Numbered from the stretch's first letter, positions 33,110 through 44,929 are shown. The stretch: DNA of 64,000 bases from Branchiostoma floridae (GCF_000003815.2 NC_049997.1:6018260-6082259); one strand, 5' to 3'. Notes: generated by a model from the letters alone, not told the origin. Numbers and translations are program-made.

Positions 33110-34105
33110 AACAATAGTAACAGTTTTATAGACTTTCACCAGCCAGAGACTTGAACATACTCTTTCTGCTAATCTGCACTAAGCTGCCTGTGCAAATTTA
33201 CTGTTGTGATAAAAACTGGATATAAATAATTGTGCTTTGGTTGCATCAATCAAATTTGTTAGTTCTCTACTTCCCAGAGTATGATATCTATGAGTAAGAC
33301 CATAATTGCACACAGTTGGAAATACAATCATCAATTAGGCCAAGTATGTTACAGGCTGTTGGACCTATAAGGAACTTTCATCTGAGTTCCTCAAAATGAG
33401 AACAAAACAGTTTCAAAGGGGTTCAGTTTTGAAAGTAGTTATGTCAGTTGTGGCTTGATCTAAGCATTATGCTGCCCAGTCAAGCAATGGTGATCTCTTT
33501 GCAGTCAGGAAGATTAGTGTAATCCCTTTGAATTGATTCATGTATAATCTCCTTAAGTTAATCATAGTTGGAAATATAATCCACACTTCTGCCATTATGC
33601 CTCCCAGGGGACTGAATTACAATTGAAAATTGTTGATGTATCTTGTCTAGTGATAATTTCTGGCAAAGAAATACAGCAGTAGCTCAATTATTCTGGTGTT
33701 TGCAGACATCAAGGGCCTGACTACAGACTTAGAGTGCAGCCTGGGTAGTCTAAGTGGTCTTTGAAAGTTGTTGAAGCAGTAGTTTATGTTAGAAGTGATG
33801 TTGCTAATTGTGACTAAGTAAGGCTTCAGGTATTGATGCTCAGTATAGTGACAATTATGAAAGTCAAAAAGGCCTATCGACAATTATTTCTTCATTACTG
33901 TAATCAAGTATGCATACTCAGTGGAGTGGTGATGATTTGATTGAATACTGATCCTCAAGGGTTTATCTCAGTCTTTCTGAAGTGCTATAATCCTCCTTAA
34001 CACAATTATAACTGGGGTATAATCTGCACTTATGCCTCATTTCTCCCATGAGATGGACTAAGATGTGAAAATTGCTAACCCTCAACAGACAGTGGAGATT
34101 TTGCG
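33110..34105. other. unassigned stretch with weak long repeats
   Basis: Blocks around CTTCTGCCATTATGCCTCCC (33585) and CACTTATGCCTCATTTCTCC (34027), each after an AATTATAACT/ATAGTTGGAA-like stretch, hint at an old duplication of about 440 bp. No coding. Confidence 0.4.
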
Positions 34106-34110
34106 GAATA

Positions 34111-34318
34111 CTGTAAATGCAGAAACTTTTGCGGTGGTTTAATGTGCAGGGTTTTCACGGTGGCCACATCACCGCAAAATTAAATCCAACGCGCACATAT
34201 TTTCATGGTATTAAGAAACTATAGTGCATGGTGCTACCGCGAACTTAAAACCACCGCGAAATGTCCCTTTTCCCACGACCGTGAAATTAAATCCCCGCGA
34301 ACTTAAATGCATTTACAG
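34111..34318. mobile_element. TA-target MITE (family F1), copy 3
   Basis: 208 bp from CTGTAAATGCAG to GCATTTACAG. TA precedes it and CA (probably mutated TA) follows. It has the same GCGGTGG/CCACCGC fold-back interior as the other three copies. Confidence 0.92.
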
Positions 34319-34490
34319 CAATCTATACACAGAAACCTACAGCTGGCTCAACTGCCTTTATAGTCATTCAGTGCCTAACTAAGACTAAGAGAGTAGTCAG
34401 ACTATTGAGCCATCTCTAACTGGTCTTTAAAGCTTACTAAAAGCAGTTGGTTTATGTGTAATGTGATTTTTTTCCCGTGACTAGAGTTAA

Positions 34491-34719
34491 GACCATACTT
34501 ATTTAATTTCTTGCATCTCAGATTTTTTAAGATAAAAATGTAGTAAGTTGACATCATAAAAGCATAGGCCAGGGAGGGAAACATGAATATGACTGTATTC
34601 ACTACTTTAAACAAGACATAAACCTTGTCCTCGGCTTTGTTTTTAGAAAGTTTTTCCAGTCAAGAATATCTTTTTCATTATTCCCAAAATCAAAAACAAC
34701 CAAATTGAATTAATGTGGC
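34491..34719. mobile_element. MITE with GGCC-type ends (family F2, second interior type)
   Basis: The ends GACCATACTTATTTAATTTC and AAATTGAATTAATGTGGC are degenerate versions of the F2 termini. The interior GACATCATAAAAGCATAGGC, TGAATATGACTGTATTCACT and TTTTTCCAGTCAAG is shared with the copies near 37831, 45960, 54634 and 57730. Confidence 0.8.
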
Positions 34720-34859
34720 GAGTATTGATGCTCTATATAATATTGGTTGGTTACTAAACAATCTCATGACAGAGCCAAAAATGTTCAGTCCATAGTCTCT
34801 GCAATAAACCTCATTGATAAAATTACAAATATACACACTTGTGTACACATATGTATGTA

Positions 34860-35725
34860 TTTTTATTATCATGGCCTCAAAATCTATAGAATAACTTGGA
34901 CTGTAGTCAAACTAGGGAAAGCATCTCCTAGCGGTGTCTTGAAAGTTCCCAAGCTACTCAATTTTTCCATAATTAATGATAGATGTATTTTTCTAATTAA
35001 TATGTCATCAAATTCTACAGAAAACTTGGAGGGTAGTCAAACTAGGGAATGCATCTCCTAGCGGTGTCTTGAAAGTTCCCAAGCTACTCAATTTTTCCAT
35101 AATTGATGATAGATGTATTTTCTATAATTTATGGCCTCGAATTCTAGTGTAGTCAAACTAGGAAAATCGTCTCCTATAGTGATGTCTTGAAAGTTCCTAA
35201 GCTACTCAATTATTTCATAATTTATCAATTAATCTAGATGTATTTTTATAATTTATGGCCTCAACTTCTACAGAAAACTTGGAGGGTAGTCAAACTAGGG
35301 AAATTATCTCCTAATTGTGTCTTGAAAGTTCCCAAGCTACTCAATTATTCCATAATTAACGATAGAATGATGTATTTTTATAATTTATGGCCTCAAATTC
35401 TACAGAAAACTTGGAGGGTAGTCAAACTAGGGAAATTATCTCCTAGTGGTGTTTTGAAAGTTCCCAAGCTACTCAATTGGTTGTCTCAAAAGACAATGGT
35501 TGGCATACAGGGTGGGTTAGGCAACCTGTCTGCCTGGCCTGCACATGACTCTTTAAGGTGAAGGAGGGGTGTGTACTTCTTCTCCACCCTCTCTTCCACT
35601 GGTGCACTAGTCCTACAGGGGCAACTGTATGCAACGTGTAAGACGGCCCCAGCAGATGCAGGTTTGTTGTTTGGAGTTTTCAAGCTACTCAATTATTCCA
35701 TAATTAACGATGAGAGGATGATGCA
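34860..35725. repeat. tandem array, five full units of about 130 bp plus a partial
   Basis: GTAGTCAAACTAGGGAAA occurs near 34903, 35031, 35150, 35287 and 35418, each followed by TCTTGAAAGTTCC, CAAGCTACTCAATT and a TAATTTATGGCCTC block. A GC-richer segment (35481-35675) separates the last partial unit (35676-35725). Confidence 0.92.
35481..35675. other. GC-richer insert within the array
   Basis: GGCAACCTGTCTGCCTGGCC, GTACTTCTTCTCCACCCTCT and CAGGGGCAACTGTATGCAAC are open on the minus strand (AGAVLHVAYSCPCRTSAPVE) for about 68 codons. The stretch is foreign to the array. It is probably a dispersed repeat, of unknown function. Confidence 0.45.
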
Positions 35726-35729
35726 TCAC

Positions 35730-36385
35730 AGGGTGACAGGGGTTGTCCACAGTGCTGAATGATTTGTAGCTGTTGTCAACGTGATAATTCTTCCCCATCT
35801 GTCATAATTAGGGCTTTACACCGCTGGTGCTTACTTATTACAGTCGTACCGTCCTGTTAGCATGAGTTAAGTGTTTTGTTATACATTTGTAGGATGAAGG
35901 AGAATTCTTATTACACAACATCTCAGACACCTTCGGCAGAGCTTCTAACTGGAGTTCTACTTCTCACCGCTATATGTATCCGATGTAGGTGGCGCTTTTG
36001 CGGTGAGAAAACAGATATAGAAAGAAAGTGTACTTGCAAGTTCTTGCCTGAGGGCTAATTGCAACATGCGACATACAGAATATATAGTAAATATGCATAG
36101 AATAAAAGACTTTAGTATAAATAACAATGGTGACTACATGTATATGCTTTCTCTTTTCAAATTTTAATGAAAATATTAGAGATTTCATAAAGAGGAATAA
36201 AGAAGGAAATGTAGAAATATTGAAGTAAATGAAAGGAATTTAGCATATCTTTTATGCTTATGTTAGTTAGTTTCTGTAATACTGTCCTGTGAGAAAGTGT
36301 TTTCATTTTCTCTCTCTCCTCTCAAATTCTTATGAAAACATAATCAAACTAAATTTCACGAATAGGCATAAAGAAAAATATGGAA
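35730..36385. other. unassigned, with a fragment shared with 57500-57570
   Basis: GAGCTTCTAACTGGAGTTCT and ACTTCTCACCGCTATATGTA (35940-35979) match the inverted-repeat element near 57500-57570. The rest is AT-rich, without features. Confidence 0.5.
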
Positions 36386-36390
36386 TTATT

Positions 36391-36860
36391 TCAGGAAATG
36401 AAGTTGATTTCATTTAGCATATCTTTTATGCTTAAATTAGTTTGGCCTTCCCCACTTTCTGTTGGCAAGTTGCCAATGCAGTGCTGTTTGGCTTGTCTTT
36501 CCACAGGCGTTGTAAGGAAATGTCCTGTGTACTTTGCTTCTCTCTCTCTAATGGTTGTGGTAAGGTATTTTGTCCTACTCCTTTGATACACTTCCATATT
36601 TGTATTTTTATGTCTTCATGTAATGTTCTGTTTTCTTCTGGCATCATTGCGGAGATGTTTAAAGCTTTATTCATATTTACTTCAATGTTACATGTCTTTC
36701 TGGCATAGAGAATGGTTGAAAGTACTACTGATTAGAGTAGCTTTACTTTATTGATTTGTGAATTGGGTAGTTCTCTGAAGAAACTTCTTGCTATGGTCTC
36801 TAACTCTCTGATGGCATGATTTAATTGCCAAACATAAAATTGTCACACTTATCATCCCAA
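36391..36860 (-). pseudogene. LINE reverse-transcriptase remnant, C-terminal
   Basis: Frames on the minus strand, broken by shifts, include VVLSTILYARKTCN (compare S-x-L-x-Y-G-x-E-T-W of non-LTR reverse transcriptases). Further on, IREREAKYTGHFLTTPVERQ and AKQHCIGNLPTESGEG match the R-x-x-W-x-G-H-x-x-R ... G-x-R-x-x-G-R-P pattern near the C-terminus. It is heavily decayed, with no complete domain. Confidence 0.55.
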
Positions 36861-36955
36861 AAGGAGCATGCATTTTTACTGCTGTGTTATTCAAACAAGG
36901 CACAATCATCAATCCTCCACAGCATTGTTGTAGTTTGATTAGCGTAGCATGAAAT

Positions 36956-37176
36956 GTAACGCTAGTTCACCTTTATCCATAGGGTAACCTTTATCCGTTC
37001 TTTTTAAGAACAATGTATTTATGGATATCAAGTCGACATATTGTGGTTTCGATATGCAATATTCTAAACATGGTACAATTTGAAACTACCGTCCATCGAC
37101 TTGACATCCCAGTATAACCCCTTTAGCACCACAACGGATATAGGTTACCCCGCGGATAAAGGTGAACTAACGTTAC
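36956..37176. mobile_element. fold-back MITE (family F5), copy 2
   Basis: 221 bp. GTAACGCTAGTTCACCTTTA and GGGTAACCTTTATCCGTT are mirrored by AACGGATATAGGTTACCCC and AAAGGTGAACTAACGTTAC. An inner pair, GATATCAAGTCGA and TCGACTTGACATC, makes a second fold. It is better preserved than the 8166 copy. Confidence 0.9.
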
Positions 37177-37179
37177 TTA

Positions 37180-37775
37180 GCAAAGAGTTAACTTTTAATT
37201 TAGTTTTAGACTGTGCCAGGGCTATCTCTAGGACCCGTCCCTCCATATCCTAAGACAGAAATTTTGCTTGCTGGAACAGACAAAAAATTCACCCAACCAT
37301 CACTAAAATCTGAATCTTATGATCATAAAACATTGATGGAAATGTATTTTTGTAATCTTTAATTGATTGATTTAACAAGGAAAATTAAAACATTGGCTCC
37401 AAAACAAAATGTTTGATGAAACAGCTTTAAAACCTAGAGGTAGCCTTGGAAGAGGCATTCATTTTATAGCGCACAGTAAAAAAATTCCGTCGGTATGTCT
37501 TGAAAAGTCTTATAGGTGTGCAACATGTATTAGTTAGACTAGCCACTGCTGCGAAACCTAGATAAGCTATTCTGGGTTCTGCCCAGTATTTTTGATGTAC
37601 GACAACGAAAAATGTCTTCCAGGACAGAGTCATCTTTCCTCATCAGCTTTGTATGCCTGATGCTTGCATGTGGCTGTTAATGAATGCCTCCAGCCTGGGG
37701 GATATTTATACTGTTTGAGAGAAAAGGTCTCCGGTTAGATGGGAAGGGGAGATAAGCTGGACTGAGTGATGCCTT
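37180..37775. other. unassigned stretch
   Basis: A 68-codon minus-strand frame at 37427-37633 has no recognised family. Confidence 0.35.
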
Positions 37776-37778
37776 CCG

Positions 37779-38511
37779 ATGGACTCTGAACTGTGTTATG
37801 TAATATATTGGTGTACTGTGAGACATTCATGGACATACCAATTTAATTTCTTAGTTCTCAGATTTTCAAAAGTGAAAATTTACCTTCCGCTCGATTCTGG
37901 ACTGTGTTATGTAATATATTGGTGTACAGACATTCATGGACATACCAATTTAATTTCTTGTTTCTCGGATTTTCAAAAGTGAAAATACACAACAGGACAT
38001 CATAGACCAAGGGGGTATGGAGGAAAACTTGAATATAACTGTATTTGCCCCTAAAATCTGAGTGCACCAAGGCACAAACCTGGTTCTCAGGCTTCATTCT
38101 TCTTCTTCTTTTGTACTGCTCAGCCCCCTTGACGGGGATTACTAGCAGAGCGCATGTTTTGTTACTTACGGGTGATAGTGCCTTAAAACACAGGGAAAAT
38201 AAAGGCAAAATACAAAAGGACATAAACAACTGATGGGTGCAAGGGACAAGACAAGTGAGTGCGGTGGGTTAGTGTTATTTACATATATACAAGGACGTGT
38301 GGGGGCGACTCAATGCAGCAGGGCCCTCCCCAGTTCAGTTTTGAACTGGGAGAGAGACCCCGCCTCCGCCACACCAGGCTCAAGTTCATTCCACTCTTGG
38401 ATGGTACGAGGGAAGAACGAGAGCCTCATTATCATTATGTTTTTCCAGTTAAGGTTTTTTGAAAAAGAAATTGTAAAAATTTAATAACCAACAAATTAAA
38501 TTGGTGTGGCC
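37779..38511. mobile_element. MITE with GGCC ends (F2), left end duplicated, split by a LINE
   Basis: The left end (GGACATACCAATTTAATTTC) with about 60 bp of flank occurs twice, about 107-115 bp apart (37779-37892 and 37893-37988). The interior runs to GGTTCTCAGGCTTCATT, is interrupted by a LINE 3' end, and resumes at CATTATGTTTTTCCAGTTAA. The right end is ACAAATTAAATTGGTGTGGCC with a following TAA. Confidence 0.8.
38099..38430 (-). pseudogene. 5'-truncated LINE inserted in the MITE
   Basis: On the minus strand the frame 38310-38424 reads SFFPRTIQEWNELEPGVAEA, then GSLSQFKTELGRALLH and a stop. This matches the FFPRT-x-x-x-WN ... A-x-S-L-x-x-F-K C-terminus of CR1/L2/Jockey-like LINEs. The 3' untranslated part ends in GAAGAAGAAG at 38099. 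CATT-type flanks at both junctions suggest a short duplication of the MITE sequence. Confidence 0.8.
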
Positions 38512-38519
38512 TAACAACT

Positions 38520-39395
38520 GCTGAATAACTTAAGATTTTTACAATTCCCATGGATTTATGCATGACATTAACTTGACACAGTGACCCTCAATCAAAGGTC
38601 ATATCAACACAGCTACACACCCACTGGCAATGTTAGGGAGATGCTTTTTGTTTTGACCTTTAGCCTTAGAAGTCAAAGGTCATGTTCCATGGCCCCTCAT
38701 TCCCAGATAGTTGGGCAGATAATTGTCCTACCTTTCACTCTATCTCTGAACTTGCATTCTCTTATCACCGTCGTAGTAAAAAACAGTTACGTAAATCATT
38801 GACACTTTGTTGCATTAAAGAAAGCTGATGAATTGTTATCATGGTATTCTGTTAAAAGCCATGTATAACTCACTGTCAAATATACACAACGTTACATATA
38901 ATATTGTCACCTGGAATTGGAAACTGGCCGAAATCAGTGCATTCGCCAATGTCCGATAATCCGTAAGATCAAGTTTGCTCATTGCCTTTAAGCCAAACGG
39001 CATAATATTATATACTCTGCATACAGAAAATAACAAACAATGTCTATTCTTGTTTTTCTGCAGAGACTGCAAAAGAAGACCGATAAATGAACCTCAACAA
39101 TCGTAAGTTTATTCCTTTTCTGCAGAAATATAATTCTGTTATGTTGTACTGTGACAGTGGTGACTCAGTTTTATGTATGAATGTCTCGTTCATTGGAACC
39201 TTACTGAGATCCTTTTCCAGCTTTATTCAACGCAAGCCATTAGTGTTTTGTGCCTCTATGCATAAATGTCCAGTTCATTGGGTTACAACTAACTTAAATG
39301 AAAAACTCTTCTTTTCAAGATAAAATATTTTGGACATTGGTCTCATTTGCCACTTACATTATCATATGATGATACATTTTTAACAAGATACAGTG
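38520..39395. other. unassigned stretch
   Basis: No gene or clear repeat recognised. A 78-codon plus frame at 39087-39323 has no family pattern. Confidence 0.4.
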
Positions 39396-39399
39396 TTCC

Positions 39400-40002
39400 A
39401 AACTTTTAAATCAAGAATCAATGACTCTAACTGAAAGTAAAACTCTTGTTACCAGACAAAGTCTTTAGGGTTTACCCGTCTCCATTGCCATTTATACTTA
39501 CTGTCATTTGTAACAGAGCCAGATTTGCCTGGCAACATTCTACAGTGAGAGTTAAGAATCAATTTTGATCAATCATAAAACTTTTGTTCCTGGACCAGTT
39601 GTTTAACATATCATCAATTACTGATAACAGTTGCTGTCGTTTGTAACCTTAGAGAAAGCTCTGTCTTGCCAACATTCGATGGATTTAGATTCAATTTCTA
39701 TGATTGAACATGTGTGAAACTTTGATTACAATTTTTCCTCCTTGCCACTAAAATGGGCTACCATTTGTAACTAGAGCCAGTTTTTCCTTGCCAACATTCT
39801 ACAGATTTATAATCAATTTTTACTGTTAAACATATATAAAGCTTTGATTACAATTCTTTGACCTTATCTGTCTCCATTGGTACTCATATTGGCGATCATT
39901 TGTAACAAGAGCCAGGTTTTTCCTGCCAACCTCCATGGACTTAGAATCAATTTTTATCACTGAACATGAAAACTCTTGTTCCCATTTGCTATAGTCCATT
40001 TA
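39400..40002. repeat. tandem array, about five diverged units of about 130 bp
   Basis: GTAACNNGAGCCAG, CCTGCCAACATTCTACAG, AGAATCAATTTTTATC and a CATTTGTAAC junction recur at about 39511, 39639, 39760 and 39901, with an older partial unit from 39400. Confidence 0.8.
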
Positions 40003-40212
40003 AGCAGGTCCAGATGTATCCCTGCCAAAACTTGAAAGTTTCAAATACATCCCTTTAATTTCGATTGAACATCAATTTGGCGATGGTGGTATCATAAATC
40101 TGGCTATTGCATTTATTGTAGGCCTACATTTTCTTGCTTTAAGGCCTACAATTAACTCTTGATTCATCATAAAACTCTTCTTCCAAGATAATGCAAAATA
40201 AGGTTTCATTAT

Positions 40213-40559
40213 CAGTCTGTATCTGTATCTGTATCCATATAGCCGGTATAACCGCCGTTCGGCGTAACACACCAGCTTCGCAGGCACGCGGCGCGGCAGC
40301 AGCTGGTTATATTACACCGAATGACTCGTTACCCCAACTTTTGCACATCTATCTGCAAGCATTCTTTAAAACTACCCAGAGAAGATGCCCCTATTGTACT
40401 TGGTGATAACAAATTCCACTCTACGATAGTTCTGGGAAAGTATGAATTTTTGAACACATCAATCCTAGGTTGGTAACTCTGGTATTTGAAGTCATTGTTG
40501 CTGCTATCAATCTGTACCAGGCCCACTTTCCCTATCCCAAATTTCATGGCCTGTCCCAC
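40213..40559 (-). pseudogene. LINE 3' end: ORF C-terminus plus 3' UTR with GATACA tail
   Basis: The minus-strand frame 40329-40559 has SYFPRTIVEWNLLSPSTIGA, then SSLGSFKECLQIDVQKL and a stop, the C-terminal signature of CR1/L2-like LINEs. The 3' untranslated region contains CTGGTGTGTTACGCCGAACG and ends in repeated GATACA. The sequence is 5'-truncated. The same tail lies at 19170-19390 and, as satellite building blocks, in 51320-53620. Confidence 0.82.
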
Positions 40560-40569
40560 CCAAGCTGAT

Positions 40570-42235
40570 TATGTAAGACCTGATGGCTCTCCATAGAGAT
40601 ATATGCATACTCTCAGGACGATTCATGGTCTCTGAGTCCTTTACTTGTAAGATAAGTCCATATATTACATATACTAGCATGATCCTATTTCACTGCAGCT
40701 GCGTTTACTGCTTCAAGTTTTAAAGCAAGATGTTATTCATAACTTGGGACTGTATAAATGTGACACCTCCTTTGGGACATGTTATGTTGGATTTTGAGAC
40801 ATAGGTAACGTTACTAGCAAGAAAGAACTGTCTCAGATAAAAGTGGCCCGAAGAAAATAATGTTGATTGTGTTGGGAACACTTAAGACATTCTCTGTGGA
40901 GTGCTTGCATCACCATAAAAATATGAGACTGCCATTTATAGTGTGTTCTAAACTATTGAGAGGAAATAAGAGGAAATAAAAGTCTCTTGAAGCTTAGTTT
41001 TACTGTCATTATTGTACATGTACTGTTACTGAGAAAAGATGATAAACTCTATTTACTAGTTTCATGTTTCATTGCTGTGTTGACTGCATCAAAAGCATTT
41101 TGTATATAGACATGTTTTTTATTGTAAAAAAAATGACTGGCTGTTTGAAATTTTTTTTATCATATTCTTATCCCCCAAAAAATAGACTCAATTATTAACT
41201 GGGTTGGCATTCAAAGCAACCTAAAAAAATAAATCTGTTTATTGTGAGGAGATTGTAGTATACATACAAAAATTAAAAAGATGTCCATGTTCTGGGCTGT
41301 CTATGGGCTGCTTGTAAACATGAAGATATGAGACTTTGTGAGCCTTGTGATATATTTTATGATGGATGAGCATCCATTGAGAGGAACTAAATATACAAGC
41401 CATTTGGGTCTATGTTATTCATGTATGAGACAAGTCCATAAACTATTGTCATATTTATGATATTCTGTTTTATGTTTCCAAGCATTAAAAAAAGATGATG
41501 TTTGAAGTACTGTAAGTTGTAAAAACAAAATGGCATTGCCTGTGGGACATTTTTATGCTGGTGCCTGATACATACAAAGGAAGTTAGTGCTGTCTCTGGT
41601 AGGCTATAAAAGTAAGCTACAGAAATACTAGAAATATGACGCTAGACTAGACTGTACCAGCACAACATTTTATGATGGATTCTGAGAATTTAGCAATGTC
41701 TGTACTTTATTTACTTATTAATCTTTCAGGGTAGTCCCTACAGTACTGTTATAAAAGATCATGCACCGCACGACACCGACTTAAGCTTGAAAAACTTTAA
41801 TCTTAAATAAGATTTTTATTACCTGGATGCTTATGTTTGTTGTACCCAGTCAACCATAGAGTCTATAAAGCAGTAAATTATAAAGTAGGCAACAGACAAA
41901 GGAACTGTAACTGTTACAGCTGTTGGTGGTATATTGGCATCAGTTCTGTACTTGAGTTGCCTGCTTTATAGCTTTCCAGGCAGTAGTTTAAGTGTTGTCA
42001 TTATGTGCAAGTTCCACCTTTGCCTAAATATCCTGAGTCTTTTCATGGCTGATCTTTCATACAATGCTCTGTATGTGAAATATATCTTGTCCATTCCAAA
42101 GAGGTTCAAGCAGTTTGTATTTTGCAGTTGAAATAGGATGGGCAATCATCTATGGTACATGTACCTCTAATATGTTCTCAACAGTTTTGTGAATGTATCT
42201 CCAAGCCTCCAGGTCCTTGAACACAGCTATTGCCC
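40570..42235. other. unassigned AT-rich stretch
   Basis: Weakly repeated phrases (ATATGAGACT, TTGAGAGGAA, GGGACAT, AAGTCCATA) suggest one old duplication of about 430-860 bp. No coding. Confidence 0.4.
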
Positions 42236-42239
42236 ATTC

Positions 42240-44000
42240 CTTGTATCCCCAGAATGTCATGTACATTACTCAGAAAAAATGGAACATTGTGTTGAGTAAG
42301 GCTTTTCTTGCCTGTCCTGAAATGCCCCTTTCTGCTATCCTTAACATGCAGTTTCCATCAGCTAATTGCCCATTTCTTGGAGTTTGCAAGTCGTGTTATG
42401 TTGTTTCCATGGCCCGTTATACCGTCCAAGCATCCTTGAAACACAACCTCGGGGAAGGAAAGCAGAAATTTATTCTAGCCAAGGCCTCCATTCCATGAGG
42501 GGACCATAAATCATGTTTTATACCTCTTGGAAAAGTTGTTGGATTTTGTCTTGTATCCTTAGCAAACCATGTTGCGTACCCGTTGGTTTGGATTATCCTT
42601 GATACACGGCCAGGGTATAGGGAAGCAGGAATTTATTCCAGGCCTTCATTCTGTACGTGAGGGGACCATAGACTAGTTATGCATTGAAGGACACCACATG
42701 GAGTTTTATATCTCTTGATATAGTTGTTGGATTTTGTCTGGTATCCTTAGCAAGACAATTGTTACGTAAGTTGGTTTCCATTATTCATGAAAGATGGGCC
42801 TTGTGTTAAGTCAAATATTTTATGGTACTGTAAATGCAGAAACTTTCGCAGTGGTTTAATATTTCGCGGCATTTTTCCATGGTAGTAAGACTGACTACAG
42901 AGCATGGTGCTACCTCAAATTTAAAACCACTGTGAAAAGTCCCTTTTCCCACTACCGCAAAAATAAATCCCCGCAAACTTAAATACATTTACAGTATTTG
43001 GATCCTTCAGATCAGGTTCTGTGAATCCTCTGTCCTTTCTGTCGTCCTTGATTCTCCTTTGCATCATATATTGCCCCTCTCTGTATCTCATATCCCTCTG
43101 CAAGCCGTGTGATGTTGCTTCTTACATACACCTCCCTCTTATCATCCCTGATACACAGCCAGAGGGTAGGGAAGCAGAAATATATTCCAGACCTCCATTC
43201 CGTGAGGGGACCATAAAATATACCTCGAAGGACACCGCACAGTTTCTTGCCTCTTGAAACAATTGTTGGGTTTTGTCTTGTATCCTTCTAGCAAGCCATG
43301 TTATGTACTACGTTGGTTTGCATTATTCATAAGCCATGTGTTAAGCCAATTATTTTTGGTATTTGGATCCTTCAAGAAGATTATATGAAACTTTACATCC
43401 TTTCTGTTGTCCTTGATTCTCCTTTGCATCATATATTGCCCCTCTCTGTATCTCATATCCCTCTGCAAGCCGTGTGATGTTGCTTCTTATATACACCTTC
43501 CTCTTATCATCCCTGATACACAGCCAGAGGGTAGGGAAGCAGAAATTTATTCCAGGCCTTTATTCCGTGAGGGGACCTTTTAAATATACCTTGAAGAACA
43601 TCGCACAGTTTCATGCCTCTTGAAACAATTGTTGGATCTTGTCTTGTATCCTTCTAGCAAGCCATGTTATGTACTACGTTGGTTTGCATTATTCATAAGC
43701 CATGTGTTAAGCCAATTATTTTTGGTATTTGGATCCTTCAAGAAGATTATATGAAACTTTACATCCTTTCTGTTGTCCTTGATTCCCCTTTGCATCATAT
43801 ATTGCCCCTCTCTGTATCTCATATCCCTCTGCAAGCCGTGTGATGTTGCTTCTTACATACACCTCCCTCTTATCATCCCTGATACACAGCCACGGGGTAG
43901 GGAAGCAGAAATTTATTCCAGGCCTTCATTCTGTGAGGGGACCATAAACTATACCTCGAAGGACACCGCACGGAATTTTATGCCCCTTGAAAGAGAAGAT
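42240..44000. repeat. tandem array, three 365-bp units plus two older units
   Basis: GCAAGCCGTGTGATGTTGCT, CCCTGATACACAGCC, GGGAAGCAGAAATTTATTCC and GTGAGGGGACC recur at about 43150, 43515 and 43880 with high identity. More diverged relatives lie at about 42420 and 42600. An F1 MITE sits in the second interval. Confidence 0.92.
42828..42994. mobile_element. TA-target MITE (family F1), copy 4, with empty-site comparison
   Basis: 167 bp from CTGTAAATGCAG to ATACATTTACAG, with TA at 42826-42827 and 42995-42996. Neighbouring array units read GGTATTTGGATCC at this place. The element lies between GGTA and TATTTGGATCC, which shows insertion at TA with a 2-bp duplication. Confidence 0.95.
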
Positions 44001-44004
44001 AAGG

Positions 44005-44505
44005 GTCGTAGAAAACCTCTCGGCGACTGTCAGACATGTGGAGCGGCTTTAAGTGCAGATTTGGTGGATTCGCTTTTCCATTAGGTGGGGGATAGAGAGA
44101 AATAAGGGGGTAGATTTTTGCTGGAGTTAAATCGATACTGAGCTTTGCAAGTTGGTTGGAAATTGTGTCAAGAGGGTGGGACTAACCTCAGTATCATGTT
44201 AGCTACATGTACAGGTTAAAAGAGACGTAAGTTGAATGTTGACTGCAAAATACATGCGAAAGGCCATGGCAGGCAGGCAACTTAATTTTCTGAATAGAGA
44301 CCAAAAACAAAAGGGGGACCCAGTATAAATTCACTAGCCCTGTTTGGGAGCGCATCCTTGCCACTACGTCACAAAGTGGCAAGGATGATTAACGTATCAT
44401 GTCCGAGAACATTCTATGTCGAGTAATTACGTCACGATACAATAGGTTAAGTTGGGATTGCACTGACTCTGTCTAGTTCATATCGCACCTGATAGTATTT
44501 GTTCA
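44005..44505. other. unassigned stretch
   Basis: It contains the palindrome ATCCTTGCCACT/AGTGGCAAGGAT (44354-44386) around ACGTCACAA. No coding. Confidence 0.45.
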
Positions 44506-44511
44506 ACAACA

Positions 44512-44558
44512 TTTAGTACTGATGAAGGCGACAGATTGTAATTGAAACGTTTATGAAA
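44512..44558 (+). ncRNA. hammerhead-like motif of PLE type
   Basis: TTTAGTA precedes CTGATGA, an eroded stem II (GGCGACAGATTGTAATT), then GAAAC, GTT and TATGAAA. TTTAGTA and TATGAAA can form stem I (five Watson-Crick pairs, one G-U, one mismatch). Stem II keeps only AC/GT pairing, so cleavage activity is doubtful. The layout matches the motif downstream of the PLE remnant at 31825. Confidence 0.5.
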
Positions 44559-44611
44559 GGATTAAAAGAAGGTTGTGTAACAGAGAAGACTTTGTTCAAT
44601 TCAGCAAACAT

Positions 44612-44929
44612 TGGATGGATGGATGCATTGGATGGATGGATGGATGGATGGATGGATGGATGGATGGATGGATGGATGGATGGATGGATGGATGGATGGG
44701 TGGGTGGGTGGGTGGATGGATGGATGGATGGATGGATGGAAGGATGGATGGATGGATGGATGGATGGATGGATGGAAGGATGGATGGATGGATGGATGGA
44801 TGGATGGATGGAAGGATGGATGGATGGATGGATGGATGGATGGATGGATGGATGGATGGATGGATGGATGGATGGATGGATGGATGGATGGATGGATGGA
44901 TGGATGGATGGATGGATGGATGGATGAGT
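44612..44929. repeat. (TGGA)n microsatellite, about 310 bp
   Basis: Nearly pure TGGA. A TGGG block lies at 44696-44713, and single T-to-A changes (GGAAGG) occur at 44740, 44776 and 44812, exactly 36 bp apart. All frames are open on both strands (MDGW / HPSI repeats), which is only a property of the tetranucleotide. Confidence 0.98.
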
